Assembly (NCBI GenBank): GCA_030180135.1
Contig: CM058230.1
Location: 57,754,580-57,818,579, forward strand
From: Orychophragmus violaceus
Lineage: Eukaryota; Streptophyta; Magnoliopsida; Brassicales; Brassicaceae
Direction: 5' to 3'
Length of the DNA stretch: 64,000 nt
Made by a program: the position numbers and the translations under genes. The notes beneath the pieces are model-generated. The model did no database searches, was not told the DNA's origin, and saw nothing but the letters and a program-made list of their open reading frames with translations. Shown one piece after another: positions 11,576 to 22,677 of the stretch; the first letter of the stretch is position 1, and the number at the start of each line of letters is the position of its first letter.

Positions 11576-11991
11576 AAAGGTTCCTACCTTTGGTTTTCTA
11601 TCCCTTATCTTTTTGTTTTGTTTTGCTATTACTTTGATTGAATCTAAAATCCAAAAAAAATTAGGTTTGTTTTGTTCTTGCTTCTGTTTTTGTTTAACTT
11701 ATAAGAAAAACCCATAAAAATCTTGTTCTTAGCTCCCTGGTCGAATTTCTTTTTGAGAATTAGTAGATTTCCTTTTCTTGATTCTATCTTGCTAGTTGTT
11801 ATTCCATAAAACCCAGAAAAGCCAAAAAATTTGTCAATTTTCCAATTCTGTCGATTGCACTGATTTCCGTCTTGTGTTACACAACCCTGTCTCTGTTTTT
11901 GTTTTACACAATTATCTATTCTGTGGTACCTTGATAGCTTGTTGTTTTTGTTGAGTGCAATAAGAACCGGTTAACAACAAGGATAGACACC

Positions 11992-14900
11992 ATGGGAGAT
12001 GAAGGAAGACAGCACGTTGATCCTATCATACACATGATGACTGCTATTAGAGAAGAGATGAGTAACATAAACCAGCAAGTTGGCACAATGCGCCAAGAGT
12101 TTGGTGAGCGTATAGGACGCATAGAAGCTCCACCGAGGAGAGGACCAATCCGAGGAGCACCTATACCACCAAGAGATCAAGCTGGAGATGAAGATGATGA
12201 TATGCAGGACTTCGAGGAGGATAGGCAACCGCATGACCCCTTTAGACGTCCACAGCCAAGGCGTCAAGATCCTCTATGGAGGAACCCAGCCCGGGAAGGT
12301 GAGGCTAGAGAAACAAACCGTGATATCAAAGTAACCCCTCCACTTTTTGCAGGAAAGTCCGACCCAGAGGCGTACATGGACTGGGAAAGAAGGCTGGAGC
12401 ATATCTTTGAGTGTTATGGCTATGGAGAACGCAAGAAGATTGTTGTTGCTGCTGCACAACTCACTGAGAACGCGTTAGCTTGGTGGGACAGAACTATAGC
12501 TGAAAGGAGACGGCAACGCTTTGGAGCAGTAGCCACTTGGAGTGACATGAAATACCTTCTGCGACTTAGGTATGTCCCTGAACATTATCATCGAGACTTA
12601 CAAAAGCGGTTCCGTAAGTTGTCACAGGGTACAAGGAGTGTGGATGAGTATTTTGAGGAGTTTGAGAAGCTCATGAACTCGCTGGAGTTAGAAGAATCCG
12701 AGGAAGCTCTCATGGCACAGTTCATTGATGGTCTACAAGAACGCATTGCCAGGAAGGTGGAGAGAGCTCAGTATGGTGGGCTGCATGAGTTGTTGCATCT
12801 TGCTGTCCAAGTGGAACAACAGATCAAGCGTAAGACAGCCATGACCAGTCGCAGCAAACCAACACAACCGTGGGCTGCAAGTAGTTCCAGACCCTTTGAG
12901 AAAGGGAAGACAGTGGAGATTGACTCAAGGTTCAAGGGTAAAACCGCCGAGGCTCCAAAGCCCAACCGGCCCGAGCAAGGTAAGTTCCCTAACACAAACC
13001 AGAGAACTCGTGACATCACTTGTTTTAAGTGTCAAGGCAGGGGACACATGGATAGAGAGTGCCCAAATCAGAGAGTAATGATTATCCACAACAATGGAGA
13101 GTATGAATCTCAAGATGAGCTTGAGGATGAACCAAATGAACCCGAAGAAGAGCTTGCATATCCTGACGTTGGAGAGTTGCTCGTGACTAGGAGAATGTTA
13201 AGTGTCATGATCAACCCTGAGGCAGCTCAAAGGGAAAACATCTTCCACACTAGATGCACTGTCAAAGACAAGGTATGTAATCTGATCATTGATGGAGGTT
13301 CATGCACTAACGTGGCTAGCAAGCATATGGTAGACAGGTTAGGTCTTATTAAGACCAAGCATCCAAGACCATACAGGCTGAGATGGCTCAATGATGAGAC
13401 AGAGCTGAAGATTTCGGAGCAAGTCATTGTTCCATTCAGTGTGGGGAAGTACCAAGACCAAGTTACTTGTGATGTGGTACCCATGCAAGCTGGACATCTC
13501 TTGCTTGGCCGACCGTGGCAGTATGACCGAGCCACAAGTCATAATGGACGTACTAACCAGTACACCTTCTTACACAAGGATCGTAAGTTCACTCTTGCAC
13601 CTCTTACACCAACTGAGGTACATGATTTACAAGTACATATGAGCAAGGAAGTTGAGTCTAGCAAATCCAGTCTCTATATATCTCGTGGGGCTATTTGTAA
13701 AACTCTTAGTGCCAAGCGCACTGTGCTACTGATGTTGTTTAAGGAGTGTTTAAGTTCAGGTTCAGGTGAGCTTGTGTTACCCACAGGAGTACAGGCTGTG
13801 TTAGACAGGTTTCAAGACATCTTCCCTGAAGAGCTTCCGCCTGGCTTACCTCCAATCCGTGGGATTGAACACCAAATCGATCTTGTCCCTGGCGCAGCCT
13901 TACCTAACAAGCCAGCATACAGGATGAACCCGGAGGAGACTAAGGAGCTCGAGAGGCAAGTGAGAGACCTCATGGACCGAGGGTACATTAGGGAGAGCCT
14001 CAGCCCTTGTGCTGTGCCAGTACTCTTAGTACCCAAGAAGGATGGATCGTGGAGGATGTGTGTGGACTGCCGTGCAATCAACAACATCACGATCAAATAC
14101 AGGCACCCTATCCCCCGCTTAGACGACATGCTGGATGAGCTAAGTGGTTCTACCATCTTCTCAAAGGTGGACTTGAAGAGTGGATACCATCAAGTTAGGA
14201 TGCGAGAAGGAGGTGAGTGGAAAACCGCATTCAAGACAAATCAAGGATTGTATGAGTGGCTGGTTATGCCTTTTGGATTAACTAATGCCCCAAGTACATT
14301 CATGCGACTCATGAACCAGGTTCTTCGTGCTTACATAAGTAAATTTGTAGTTGTCTATTTCGATGACATACTTATATATAGTAAGAACCTAGATGATCAT
14401 ATCTCACATCTTGAACTAGTGCTCAAATCACTTCGGAAGGAAGGCCTTTATGCTAACCTAAAGAAGTGCACCTTCTGTACTAACAAGCTTGTTTTCTTAG
14501 GCTTTGTAGTAAGTGAACAGGGACTACAAGTGGACGAGGAGAAGGTCAAAGCCATCCGTGAGTGGCCTACACCAACAACCGTCGGTCATGTAAGGAGTTT
14601 TCATGGCTTAGCTAGCTTCTATAGGAGGTTTGTGAGGGACTTCAGTACGGTGGCCTCACCTCTTACCGCCGTGATAAAGAAGAATGTGCCATTCTCATGG
14701 GGTCCAGCGCAAGAATCAGCCTTCAAACTGCTCAAAGAAAGGCTTACACAGGCGCCGGTTCTGGCCTTACCCGATTTTAAAGAAGTGTTTGAAGTAGAGT
14801 GTGATGCGTCTGGCATAGGGATTGGAGCTGTGTTACACCAGAGGAAGAAACCAGTGGCCTTCTTCAGTGAAAAGCTCAGTGGTGCTTCTTTGAATTACCC

Positions 14901-16776
14901 AACCTACGACAAAGAATTGTATGCATTGGTGCGAGCACTAGAGACATGGCAGCATTACTTGTTATCCAAGGAATTCATCATCCATACTGATCACGAGACA
15001 CTTAAGCACCTGCGAGGTCAGACTTCACTCAAGAGGAGACATGCTAAGTGGTTGGAGTTTGTAGAGACATTTCCCTATGTAATCAAGTACAAGAAGGGAA
15101 AGGAGAATGTGGTAGCTGATGCCTTGTCAAGGAGGCATGCCCTGATAGCTACCATGGAGGCTAAGGTTCTAGGATTTGGACACATCAAGGATCTATACAA
15201 AGATGATCCAGAACTAGGAGAGGCTTACCAAGCCTGTGGAAGAGGAGCATTCGGATCCTACTATCTTCAAGAGGGGTTCCTATTCCGAGACAAGAGGCTG
15301 TGCATTCCTCAATGCTCAATGCGTGAGCTACTGCTTAAGGAGGCGCATGGAGGTGGTATTATGGGCCATTTTGGAGTGGACAAGACACTAGCTGTGGTGG
15401 CTGATCACTTCTTCTGGCCGCACCTCAAGAGAGACGTTGAGAGGCATTGTGCAAGATGTGTAACTTGTCACAAAGCAAAATCCAGGTTACACCCTCATGG
15501 ACTTTATCTACCTTTACCTATTCCTAACGCACCATGGGTGGATATTTCTATGGACTTTGTGCTAGGGTTGCCTAAGATCAAACACAAAGACTCTGTCTTT
15601 GTTGTTGTGGATCGATTTTCTAAGATGGCTCACTTCATTCCATGTGACAAAACCAATGATGCCACACAAGTTGCTGATCTATTCTTCAAGGAGGTGGTGC
15701 GCTTACATGGTATACCAAGGACCATAGTCTCTGACCGAGACACGAAATTCTTGAGTCATTTCTGGAAGACATTGTGGAAGAAGCTCGGGACAAAACTTCT
15801 ATTCTCCACAACCTGTCATCCTCAAACGGATGGTCAAACCGAAGTGGTAAACCGTACCTTATCTACTTTACTTAGGGTAACTCTTGGCAGGAACTTAAAC
15901 ACATGGTTAGATTGTTTGCCTTTCATTGAGTTTGTCTATAACCATGCTACACATTCTGCTACTAAAATGTCTCCATTTGAAATTGTGTATGGTTTTAATC
16001 CACTAACACCTCTTGATTTGTCGCCAATTCCCCAAGTTGAGCAAGTTAATCTAGATGGTCTCAGGAAAGGAGAGTTTGTTAAGAAGCTACACCAGAAAGC
16101 AAGAGACAACATTCTTAAGAAGACTGAAGAGTACAAGAGGCGAGCAGACAAGGGCCGCAAGGAGTTAGTCTTTGAGCCAGGAGAGTGGGTTTGGCTCCAC
16201 ATGAGACCTGAGAGGTTTCCACAGAAGAGAAGCTCGAAGCTGGCGCCTAGGGGAGATGGTCCCTTCAAAGTTCTAGAACGAATCAACAACAACGCCTACA
16301 AGCTAGAACTCCCGGGTGAGCTCAATATTTCACATAGCTTCAATGTGACTGATTTGTCTCCATATGTTGCAGATGATCCAGTTTTGAGGACAAAACCTTC
16401 TGAAGAGGGTGGGAATGATGAGGACATCCAGCTAAGCACCCATCCACAAGCCATTCCTGAGGTCAAGGAAGCTCCAATGACTCGATCTAGGACAAGGAGG
16501 CTCAGGGAAGGATTCAACACTGCAGTAGAGAACCTCATGAACTCAATGGAACTTGGAGACTACCTCAAGAACGAGCCCAAGAAGCTAGAGGCGATAGAAG
16601 ACTTGGGCTGTGTAAGCAATACGGATAACACAGGAGATTTGGACTGTGTAAGCGACGTGGATAACACAGGAGGCGTGGACTGTGTAAGCAACAAGGAAGC
16701 TGGACCTTCTACGCGTCTAGGGGAACCATGGGCCGGACTATGCCAAGTCCTTACCATCCGGCTCGGCCCATGCTAA
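11992..16776 (+). CDS. Gypsy gag-pol polyprotein (1594 aa), intact
   Basis: One open frame encodes gag, protease, RT, RNase H and integrase. Gag spans about 1-340 with the retrotransposon-gag core (AYMDWERRLEHIFECYG); the CCHC knuckle CFKCQGRGHMDREC is at about 344-357; protease has LIIDGGSCTNVAS near 430 (DGG in place of DSG/DTG, common in this group). RT has YFDDILIYS near 787 and RNase H has ECDASG near 934. Integrase has an HHCC zinc site (about 1118-1163), catalytic Asp in DISMDFV and SDRDTKF, and Glu in DGQTEVVNR. The C-terminus has a GPF module near 1417 and a basic TRSRTRRLREGFN tail. The start is the first ATG after the leader. The last 120 codons lie within the 3' LTR. They end in three copies of a 12-residue repeat with the core DCVS..DNTG. 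Confidence 0.96.
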   Translation: MGDEGRQHVDPIIHMMTAIREEMSNINQQVGTMRQEFGERIGRIEAPPRRGPIRGAPIPPRDQAGDEDDDMQDFEEDRQPHDPFRRPQPRRQDPLWRNPAREGEARETNRDIKVTPPLFAGKSDPEAYMDWERRLEHIFECYGYGERKKIVVAAAQLTENALAWWDRTIAERRRQRFGAVATWSDMKYLLRLRYVPEHYHRDLQKRFRKLSQGTRSVDEYFEEFEKLMNSLELEESEEALMAQFIDGLQERIARKVERAQYGGLHELLHLAVQVEQQIKRKTAMTSRSKPTQPWAASSSRPFEKGKTVEIDSRFKGKTAEAPKPNRPEQGKFPNTNQRTRDITCFKCQGRGHMDRECPNQRVMIIHNNGEYESQDELEDEPNEPEEELAYPDVGELLVTRRMLSVMINPEAAQRENIFHTRCTVKDKVCNLIIDGGSCTNVASKHMVDRLGLIKTKHPRPYRLRWLNDETELKISEQVIVPFSVGKYQDQVTCDVVPMQAGHLLLGRPWQYDRATSHNGRTNQYTFLHKDRKFTLAPLTPTEVHDLQVHMSKEVESSKSSLYISRGAICKTLSAKRTVLLMLFKECLSSGSGELVLPTGVQAVLDRFQDIFPEELPPGLPPIRGIEHQIDLVPGAALPNKPAYRMNPEETKELERQVRDLMDRGYIRESLSPCAVPVLLVPKKDGSWRMCVDCRAINNITIKYRHPIPRLDDMLDELSGSTIFSKVDLKSGYHQVRMREGGEWKTAFKTNQGLYEWLVMPFGLTNAPSTFMRLMNQVLRAYISKFVVVYFDDILIYSKNLDDHISHLELVLKSLRKEGLYANLKKCTFCTNKLVFLGFVVSEQGLQVDEEKVKAIREWPTPTTVGHVRSFHGLASFYRRFVRDFSTVASPLTAVIKKNVPFSWGPAQESAFKLLKERLTQAPVLALPDFKEVFEVECDASGIGIGAVLHQRKKPVAFFSEKLSGASLNYPTYDKELYALVRALETWQHYLLSKEFIIHTDHETLKHLRGQTSLKRRHAKWLEFVETFPYVIKYKKGKENVVADALSRRHALIATMEAKVLGFGHIKDLYKDDPELGEAYQACGRGAFGSYYLQEGFLFRDKRLCIPQCSMRELLLKEAHGGGIMGHFGVDKTLAVVADHFFWPHLKRDVERHCARCVTCHKAKSRLHPHGLYLPLPIPNAPWVDISMDFVLGLPKIKHKDSVFVVVDRFSKMAHFIPCDKTNDATQVADLFFKEVVRLHGIPRTIVSDRDTKFLSHFWKTLWKKLGTKLLFSTTCHPQTDGQTEVVNRTLSTLLRVTLGRNLNTWLDCLPFIEFVYNHATHSATKMSPFEIVYGFNPLTPLDLSPIPQVEQVNLDGLRKGEFVKKLHQKARDNILKKTEEYKRRADKGRKELVFEPGEWVWLHMRPERFPQKRSSKLAPRGDGPFKVLERINNNAYKLELPGELNISHSFNVTDLSPYVADDPVLRTKPSEEGGNDEDIQLSTHPQAIPEVKEAPMTRSRTRRLREGFNTAVENLMNSMELGDYLKNEPKKLEAIEDLGCVSNTDNTGDLDCVSDVDNTGGVDCVSNKEAGPSTRLGEPWAGLCQVLTIRLGPC

Positions 16777-17366
16777 GTCCGAGAGTTGGTGGACTCTCTT
16801 GCACTCTTTTTCCCTTGGGTGGTTTTATCCCAAAGAGGTTTTACTCCCAAGGTTTTTAATGAGGCAAGTCGGCCCACCCACACCATAACTCAAGGCTTGG
16901 CCGCCAAGGAAGGAATTGCACACTTTCCTTTTCTGTGTAACTCGGCTATCTCTCATTCAAGGCCGAGATATTTGATTTTCCTTTTTGTTCTTCTTTGTTT
17001 TTGTACTTAAACAACTTTGTATCATTGTGTTAGATACCTTTTGAATTATCAATAAACCCTTAAGCGATTTTCGCCTTTTCTTGAACAGCCACCGCTTGTT
17101 CTTGTTTGCTTGTTGTTCCTTGTGTGTGATTCACAAAGAAGACAAGTGTCTGTGCAGTATCAGAGACCCGTTCATCATCTCTGTGGTGCCTTCGATCCAC
17201 CAGCCCTACCACCCACTGATTCAACAGGAGAGAGCGTCAAAGCCAGCCTGTTCGATCCCATCTCTTACACACGACCATCCCTTGAGTAACAGGAGAGAGC
17301 GACAAAGCCAACCTGTTTCTTCCATCAACCACCGAGTGAGGCTCTGTCCATCTGAGTCTTACATCA
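16416..17366 (+). repeat. 3' LTR of the gypsy element
   Basis: 951 bp, TGATGAGG to ACATCA, followed by the target duplicate GATCT. The polyprotein stop codon is inside it at 16774-16776, so 361 bp of the LTR is coding. Its near identity to the 5' LTR shows recent insertion or recent gene conversion. Confidence 0.95.
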
Positions 17367-17371
17367 GATCT

Positions 17372-18650
17372 GTTATCTTCTTGGTTTACCTCTGATTCAT
17401 TTCATGTGTTACCTTGCAACGAATTGTCTGTAAGATAGTTTCATCTGCGTGGGAATTTGTTGTTGTGAATATCTCCTGAAAGTATTTTTCCACCACCAAA
17501 GCTATTGCTTCCTCCTTTTTATGAAAAATGTCGTTCTTATCCCTCATACTTCTAATACACTTCTTGCGAGCCTTAGTCACTGCATAATAATATTTCGTGT
17601 GTCTATCATCATACTTTGTCAACTGCTTCTTACTTTTAAGTCTCCAAAACTCTTCTTCATGACGATATGCTTGATTCAGATCTTTTCTTAGTTTGTTAAT
17701 TTCCTCTTTACTCACCAGAGGGTTTCTCATAGCAACATCAATTGATTTCCTTATCTCCTGGATCAGTATGGATGTGTTAGTTCGATTATTCTTTTTCCTT
17801 TGTGCCATCTTGTGTCTGCAGTACACCAGCTTATTGTCCAACTGATTACCTCTATCTTGTCTATTTGGATCTTGCCAAGCGTTTTTGACTGTTGTCACAA
17901 AGTATTGGTAATGGACCAATCTCTTATCATATCTGAATTGTCCTTTACGTATCTTCTGCTCATACTCAATGTTAACCACCATCGGCCTATGATCAGATTC
18001 AGCCAACTCTAGAAACTCATTTTCTGAAGCCGGATACATTTATAGCCATTGTGCATTTACCATTACACGATCCAAGCAACACTCAATGATCTCTTTCCTG
18101 CTTCTTCCAAACCAACTGAACTCATTACCCTTGGATTGTAGATCTTTCATCCCACACACTTCATCCATGAGCTTGAATTCTCGTAGGCTTGTTTGTGTCC
18201 TTACCCTGCCTCCTTTCTTTTCCATTTGATCAATGATTTCGTTGAAATCACCGCACATCATCCATGGTCCCATTCTAGTTGTATCTATTCTCTGTAATCG
18301 TTCCCAAATTAGATGTTGTAATTAAGGAATCGGATTACCATAGATGCAAGATAAGCAAAAGACTTATATTCAATAAACAGATCAACCAAACATGAGTCTT
18401 GAGAAATACATTGAACAGACACTTCACTTTTCCAGAAAACAACAAGACCTCCACTACTAACACAACTAGGAGCTACTAAAACCATTCCCTCATACCCCAA
18501 AGATACACCTATATCACGAACCACATCATCCTTCTGCTTAGTTTCCACTAGGAACAACATGTCCGGGAAATACAGTCGTTGCATTTCCTTAAGGCGTCGA
18601 ACTGTCAGGAGTTGCCCCAACCCTTGACAGTTCCAAACCTGTACTCTCAT
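17372..18650 (-). pseudogene. LINE ORF2, endonuclease half (pseudogene)
   Basis: The minus-strand frame begins MRVQVWNCQGLG at 18650, a typical start of plant L1 ORF2 apurinic endonuclease. It passes FLVETK, a GDFNEI motif at about 18250 and SDHRP near 18000, which are endonuclease active-site motifs. A linker region (18039-17386) leads towards the RT domain and runs up to the gypsy target site. It is broken by a frame change near 18300, a stop at 18040, and the gypsy insertion at GATCT. Reading continues in phase at 10609, confirming that one LINE was split. Confidence 0.88.
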
Positions 18651-18659
18651 GGTGGTGAT

Positions 18660-20107
18660 GGTGGATTTGGGCCCACCACGCCTCCATCAGTTATTACACT
18701 AGCAGATTCCAGGAAATCCTCATAATCCTCCTGAAGCTTGACAAGCCCATTAACTCTCTGATATTAACCCAGCATTCCCATAACATACTTATTAACAACC
18801 TGAGGATCAGTTCTTTGTCGTTTGCTTGGTCCACTAGAGTCCATCGACTTGTTTCTCATCCCACCATTCTCCTCACCTGAATAGAATGAATCCATTAAGA
18901 ACTTTATACCATTCTGAGTATTCAACCAGTGACACTTCCTACTAGAATCATGAGTGGATTCTAGATGACCTCAGAAGCTCCCATACTGAAAATGTGGTAA
19001 GTCCTTCCTTCCCGTTGGTGTCCAACGTCGATCCTCAGATGTCCACACTTGTTCTGTTTGAAGGATGATGTGATCTTCATCTTCCTCCGGGTTCACTTGC
19101 ATGAACTCCTATTCATCCAAAAACATTTTTTGCTCTTCACGGCACTGACGAAGGAGATTATCTACAAACACCCTTCTTCTTTTGGATCGCTCTTGTCCCA
19201 TTGCTAATTCTTCCTGTAACAAATCTGGTATCCTTGTCATTGTGTTCGGCACATCATCCCCTTCATTCATCTGGTAATATTGCTCCATTGCTTGCGGGGC
19301 ATCCTCTCATGCATCTGCTTCAATGTTCAGGTTAGCATTTTCTTCTTCATGAGGTATGGCATGATCACCATGATGCACATTATTGTTGTTGTCATTGTCA
19401 CCATCATCAGGCTCCTGATTATCACCCTCATATTGATCTTCCTGGTGCTCCAGACACGCTCGTGTGTCATGTGTAAGCATCCCACCTATCGTACAGAATC
19501 CATGTAGCCTCTCATATCGAAACTTCAGCAGTGTATTGATTCTCGGAGTAAATTAAAAGTTCCTTTGAAACTTCAGAGGCATATCCACATTTCAGTTAAT
19601 CCTGACTCTGACGAACTCAACTGTTGCAGTCCTTTCTGGATTGAAATCCACCTCCATAACATGACCCAGGCGATCTCCAATGCTTGAAATAACACCTTGA
19701 GATAGGTATTGCAATGGAATCCCTCTTATCTGAACCCAAAACGGAATGAAATTGAGATCAAGATCATCCATATTCGCACTCCACTTCTGCAGAACAAGCA
19801 TTCTATCGTTGAAAGCCCATGGTCCACGATTCAACACGGAATTCAGGAGATCTTCAAAAGGAAAGATGAACTGGAATCTGCATTTTTCCACAATACGCCC
19901 ATTGATGAGGCCATTCAAACCCCACATTCTTGGTAGTGACGCCAAAAGGGTGCGCACATTCTGTTTACGGATAATCACCGGTCTGCCCATGATAGAGAAC
20001 TGATTCGCCCTCACCGCTTCGGAACATACATCAATCGGAAGAGCAATCGGTGTATCATCAACACCTAGGGTTATGTCCTGCATCGCTCTTTGCAAATTTG
20101 CTGCCAT
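18660..20107 (-). pseudogene. LINE ORF1 (DUF4283, gag-like), pseudogene
   Basis: The minus-strand start MAANLQRAMQDITLGVDD at 20107 is typical of plant LINE ORF1. The DUF4283 domain follows: FQFIFPFEDLLNSVLNRGPWAFNDRMLVLQKW, WVQIRGIPLQYLS and GHVMEVDF. A stop at 19592 cuts it just before MPLKFQRNF and the zinc-knuckle part (GFCTIGGMLTHDT, about 19480), which is still readable in another frame. Upstream in-frame sequence to 20416 is probably the LINE 5' UTR. The protein binds LINE RNA in intact relatives. Confidence 0.85.
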
Positions 20108-20429
20108 TTTTCTATAAGTCACTCTAATACTTGATAAAACTGTTAGGATTTTGTTGTTATCTTGAGAGATGACTATCAATCGAAAATTGCTGACCTTTAA
20201 ATAGAACTTCCATTTCCTGCAGTTGAATCGCAAGTTAACATCATGGTGGAGAGCAGTTACCACCAAGGAGAAATCGCATGCCGATATGAAACCGTCGTGA
20301 ATCTGGCCCACTTCGACATCGTGGTTTATGGAAACCGTTCCTAGATCGAAGAACGGATGAGAAGAGACGGATAACCGCCAGATCGCTTTCACGATCGCCC
20401 TCACGATCGCCTCCATTATCTTTAGAATG

Positions 20430-20690
20430 GTACTTTGTATATATTGATGTTTATATATAATTATAATTTATTATAACTAATATGTTTACAAAGTAGATTT
20501 AGATATATATATATATTTTAAATAATATTTTTTTGTTTTATTAGTTAAGTATAAAATTTTACTAATATGTTAAATATAAGTATAATTAATATGATATAAA
20601 TATATTTTTAATAATATTATTATTGCCAAATTAAATTGATGATTTTAAGAAATTTTTTATTTATTAATAGTTGTGCTCGCACATGGTGTA
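20430..20690. other. AT-rich spacer
   Basis: Very AT-rich sequence with TATATATATATATTTT runs and no coding potential. It separates the LINE 5' end from the Harbinger ORF1 region. Neither a LINE target duplication nor a Harbinger terminal repeat could be recognised in it. Confidence 0.5.
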
Positions 20691-22080
20691 CATATGCTTT
20701 TAACAACTTCACCGAAAAAGAGCTTCATTCGATTTATAGAGTTCATAAAAAGACAAAACCAGTTTTCTGTGAAACAAAGGTAAGATATGTTTTTTTCCTC
20801 TCCAAATAACTGATGGTCTATTTTTGTGAATTTATCGCGATTGTGAATATCCTAATTTTACTTTGTTTGTGCATGACTCTTTTATTGTTGCCGTTGATTC
20901 ATCTTATATAGAAGTACGTGTGATAGAGTAACTTTACTTTGTACATATTTACATGTTATACCATTGGCTTCTATATTGACCAACCTAATTAAACTTGTGT
21001 TTGTTCTTTTTGGGTTTTTTTCTAGTGTTAAAAAATGGAAGATACACAGAAAAAGTAAAAATTCATATTGTCCTTGATCTCCCCAAGAAACCAAAACATT
21101 GTTGCGCTTGATAGTTGATGTTGTTAATCAGAATTAGACTGATGGGAGTGGTTCATTTGATAAACTTACCGTGGAGCAAAGAACACTACCAGAGCTAAAA
21201 AAATTTTGTGGATCTACAATAACCTTTCCTCAATACAAAAACAAAACAAAGATTTTGAAGCAAAGGTACAAGAGTTTTGTTGATCTTCTACGTTTTAGCT
21301 CAGGGTTTGGTTGGGATAAAGACACGAAGAAATTTGTTGCTCCAAATGAAATATGGGAAAAATATTTTCAGGTATATAATTTTTTCAAAAACATGATCTG
21401 TGATTTGATTATGCATGTTTTTTACTTATATAATAGCAACATGATTAAGTTTATGTGATGATCATTTCTTTATTCACAATAGGGACATAAAAAAGCTAAA
21501 CATTTATGTGACGATACGTTTGAAGATTTTGAGGATTTACAAAAGATCTATTGACAAAATATTGCAATGGAAAATAATGCAATCGGGTTAGGCAATGCTA
21601 CATATGCTCGTACATATGCATCAAGAGATCATGATTGGGAAGATCAAGGAGAAAATACTTTCCAAAGGACGGGTAATGATGATGATTAGGATGATGATGC
21701 TGCTGCTGATAATGATGGTGTAGAATATGTTGTTGCATCTTCAGTGCGTAAGAACAAGAACGAAAAGCTTCCGATAAGAAAGAGATCGAGGACTGACGGA
21801 TACAATGTGGAGAAACTTTCTGAAGAGATAAGTGCAGTCACTGGAATAACCCACCAGATATTCAATATGATACAAAAAGATGGAAAAAGAAGCCGAAGAA
21901 AAAGAAGTTGAAGAAAAAATTAATAACGTATGGGATGCTATTAAGGAAATTCTTGATTTAGAAGAAAATAAACGCTTTGATGCGATGAACTTAGTTCACC
22001 AGTTGGGTATGAAAGCTGCATTCATGAGTATGACTAGGAAGGAACGTTTTGGATAGATTAAACGCACTCTACGTAAATCT
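20690..22080 (+). pseudogene. Harbinger ORF1-like Myb/SANT protein (broken)
   Basis: The best exon is 21128-21371, with a Myb/SANT-like (Myb_DNA-bind_3) fold: DKLTVEQRTLPELKKFCGST, YKNKTKILKQRYKSFVDLL and SGFGWDKDTKKFVAPNEIW. A GT-AG intron (about 21372-21481) leads to GHKKAKHLCDDTFEDFEDLQKIY. A later basic region (KLPIRKRSRTDGYNVEKLSEEI, about 21760-21840) and a C-terminal helix (DAMNLVHQLGMKAAFMS, about 21980) fit the family. Stops occur after DLQKIY, in the acidic run near 21690 and in the last motif (Trp to stop). Such proteins are encoded by PIF/Harbinger elements as the second, DNA-binding partner of the transposase. They also occur as host genes, but the transposase pieces nearby favour the element. 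Confidence 0.7.
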
Positions 22081-22360
22081 TGAACTTGGTAGTGGTGAAA
22101 CAATTATGGTGGTTATGACTATTATAGTTAATTTGGTTTTTTTAAATGGTGTTTATGCTTTGTCTTGGTTTTATTTTCTTGCTTTGGTATTTCTTCTTAT
22201 ACTTATTTTTAATTTGTCTAAATAAAGCTTTCATTATGACAAGTTTATCTTCGATCTATGTTTTATGTCATGCTTTCAATTATTGAATCTTCTTCGAGTT
22301 GCTTTCAAGTCTCTCAAGCAGAACCTGCTGAACTTATCATGGACGAAGAATCCATTTTAT

Positions 22361-22645
22361 GGAGATATAAGATATTAGCTCTTGAGAAAGTAGCTGAGCC
22401 ACTTGAGCTGCCTTGCAAGTATTAAAACCTGAGATGCCCTGAGATATTTCCCTATTACAGCAAACTAAAGCACGAGTCTCTCTGTAACTTCAGACCTTAC
22501 AATTGTCCTTATGCCGGTTCAGAGTGTGGTATCGTAGGGGACATCCCTCTCCTTGTAGCCAATCTCAGGGATGATCACAAAGTTGACATGCACGCTGGCT
22601 CCACTTTTAACCATCGATACGTCAAATCCAATCCGCGTGAAGTAA
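22361..22645 (+). pseudogene. SINAT-type E3 ubiquitin ligase fragment
   Basis: The translation contains LALEKVAEPLELPCKY, then CPEIFPYYSKLKHESLC, NCPYAGSECGIVGDIPLLV, DDHKVDMHAGSTFNHRYVK and SNPREV. This is the SIAH-type zinc-finger region of plant seven-in-absentia ligases. The upstream RING finger and the downstream substrate-binding (TRAF-like) domain are missing. A one-base loss near 22373 and a stop after CKY break the frame. The match ends at GAAGTAAAAAAC, which could be a retained splice donor and would suggest a DNA-level copy. It lies between the Myb-like ORF and the transposase remnant, 32 bp from the next gene fragment. Confidence 0.85.
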
Positions 22646-22677
22646 AAAACCTAATCTACGTGCTCTCTTGTAAGTCT

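Larger units (their letters stand above)
10610..17366 (+). mobile_element. Intact Ty3/gypsy element with TSD GATCT
   Basis: A complete 6757-bp LTR element inserted in the LINE. GATCT at 10605-10609 is repeated at 17367-17371. Both LTRs are 951 bp (10610-11560 and 16416-17366), and I count 3 differences between them by eye. A primer site complementary to initiator tRNA-Met follows the left LTR, one 1594-codon gag-pol frame is open throughout, and a purine tract (GAAGAGGGTGGGA) precedes the right LTR. Everything expected of an autonomous element is present, and the near-identical LTRs point to very recent insertion. The tail of the protein suggests a CRM-like chromovirus, but this clade call is uncertain. 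Confidence 0.95.

Noticed and set aside
17386..18039. Independent 217-residue protein gene
   Set aside because: It is the linker between endonuclease and RT of LINE ORF2 (SDHRPMVV at its start), not a stand-alone gene.
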